Part shown: positions 4,898 through 5,350 of the stretch, one piece after another
Layout: each line of letters opens with the position of its first letter
Numbering within the stretch: the first letter of the stretch is position 1
Assembly: GCA_013152105.1 (NCBI GenBank)
Contig: JAADHA010000346.1
Coordinates: 1 to 5,350, forward strand
Reading direction: 5' to 3'
Source of the DNA: Oligoflexia bacterium
GTDB lineage: Bacteria; Myxococcota_A; UBA796; UBA2385
DNA length: 5,350 nt
Notes under the pieces: model-generated
Database searches by the model: none
What the model was told of the DNA's origin: nothing
What the model saw: the letters and a program-made list of their open reading frames with translations, nothing else
Position numbers and translations under genes: made by a program

Positions 4898-5350
4898 CTA
4901 ACCCCCCACCTCGCTCAACCCGAACACCCGCGAGAACTCCACCAGCAGGGGGATGTCGCTGGTCTTGATGCGGCCGCTCATGAACGGGATGTAGGCGTGC
5001 TCGACCATGCGGATCAGCAGCTCGGGGCTGGTCTTGACGACGCAGTCGGCGCTGCCGGCGGGGCGGCCGGGCTTGACTGCACACGCGACATGGTCCACCT
5101 GCACGGTGTAGCGCTGCTCGCCCAGGCTGAAGTACCAGGTGATGGGGCGCTCGACTCGAGTGGGGTCGAAGCGTCTGTCCAAGCTGGCGAAGGCCTTGCC
5201 GGTCAGCTCTTCCACGGAGAGTGGGCGCGCTTGGGCTTCGACGATCGCTTCGGGCTGCATTTCCGCGAGGTCGAGCACGCCACCCTGGCCCAAGCGCTCG
5301 ACCGCGGTGCGGGCCAGGGTCGTCACCTTGCGCGCGGCCTGGGCACCCCG
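4898..5350 (-). CDS. SCP2 sterol-carrier-like domain protein (5' end outside window)
   Basis: The frame is open from the window edge to a TAG at 4898-4900, showing 150 residues. Counting from the edge, residues 48-145 look like an SCP2 domain. There is a leading helix (VEELTGKAFASLDRRF), then strands ITWYFSL and YTVQVD, a basic/Gly-rich turn, and DCVVKTSPELLIRMV. GRIKTSDIPLLVEFSRVF (127-144) corresponds to the family's G-(K/R)-(I/L)-x-(V/T)-x-G/S-D segment and final helix. SCP2 domains are small lipid-binding folds with a hydrophobic tunnel for sterols, fatty acyl-CoA or other lipids; alone they are not enzymes. About 47 visible residues precede the domain and the frame continues upstream, so this may be the C-terminal part of a larger protein. 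A GTG at 5326 could start a 142-residue form but has no ribosome site. It is separated from the permease by 142 bases, so co-transcription is possible but unproven. Confidence 0.75.
   Translation of the reverse strand, partial: RGAQAARKVTTLARTAVERLGQGGVLDLAEMQPEAIVEAQARPLSVEELTGKAFASLDRRFDPTRVERPITWYFSLGEQRYTVQVDHVACAVKPGRPAGSADCVVKTSPELLIRMVEHAYIPFMSGRIKTSDIPLLVEFSRVFGLSEVGG

Noticed and set aside
2848..4968. A 706-codon open frame on the plus strand across the permease
   Set aside because: It is exactly antisense to the permease gene. Its product is rich in His/Gln/Asp/Arg with no domain, no signal and no ribosome site, as expected from the mirrored codon bias of GC-rich DNA.

Overview
The window is GC-rich, densely coded DNA (roughly two thirds G+C by eye) from a Gram-negative bacterium. 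It contains a lipoprotein signal peptide, Sec-type signal peptides and a YidD-family protein. The mix of a Bor-family lipoprotein, a YidD/repeat-protein pair, GTG/TTG starts and a lipid-binding SCP2 domain would suit a myxobacterium or a relative (Myxococcota / former Deltaproteobacteria). That assignment is inference; no marker gene is present to prove it.

Layout: positions 1-531 carry two plus-strand genes joined by an ATGA stop/start overlap. The first is the C-terminal end of a gene that begins outside the window. The second is a complete 133-residue lipoprotein of the lambda Bor type. The C-terminus of the first resembles the C-terminus of the second, so they look like tandem paralogues. 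They converge, with only 15 bases between stop codons, on a minus-strand gene cluster.

The minus-strand cluster, in transcription order, holds: an SCP2 sterol-carrier-like protein whose 5' end is outside the window (stop at 4898); a 142-base gap with no clear promoter or terminator; a 615-residue APC-superfamily permease with a soluble C-terminal domain (4755-2908); an extended short-chain dehydrogenase/epimerase (2869-1811); a YidD-family protein with an unusual N-terminal extension (1814-1401); and a secreted or membrane-anchored helical-repeat protein with a PGSGQxYxG two-helix membrane module (1422-547). From the permease onward the genes abut or overlap (38 bases or a GTGA overlap, then 4 and 22 bases), so this part is almost certainly one operon.

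Functionally, the last two genes look like a cell-envelope pair (YidD helps membrane-protein insertion; its partner has repeats and a membrane hairpin). The permease and dehydrogenase bring solute uptake and NAD(P)-linked chemistry, with no obvious pathway tying all four together. No RNA gene, insertion sequence, CRISPR array or phage region was seen. The most interesting points are the YidD variant with its coupled partner, a set of permease residues that match the potassium-binding pattern of KimA, the tandem Bor-like genes, and two in-frame 12-base duplications.
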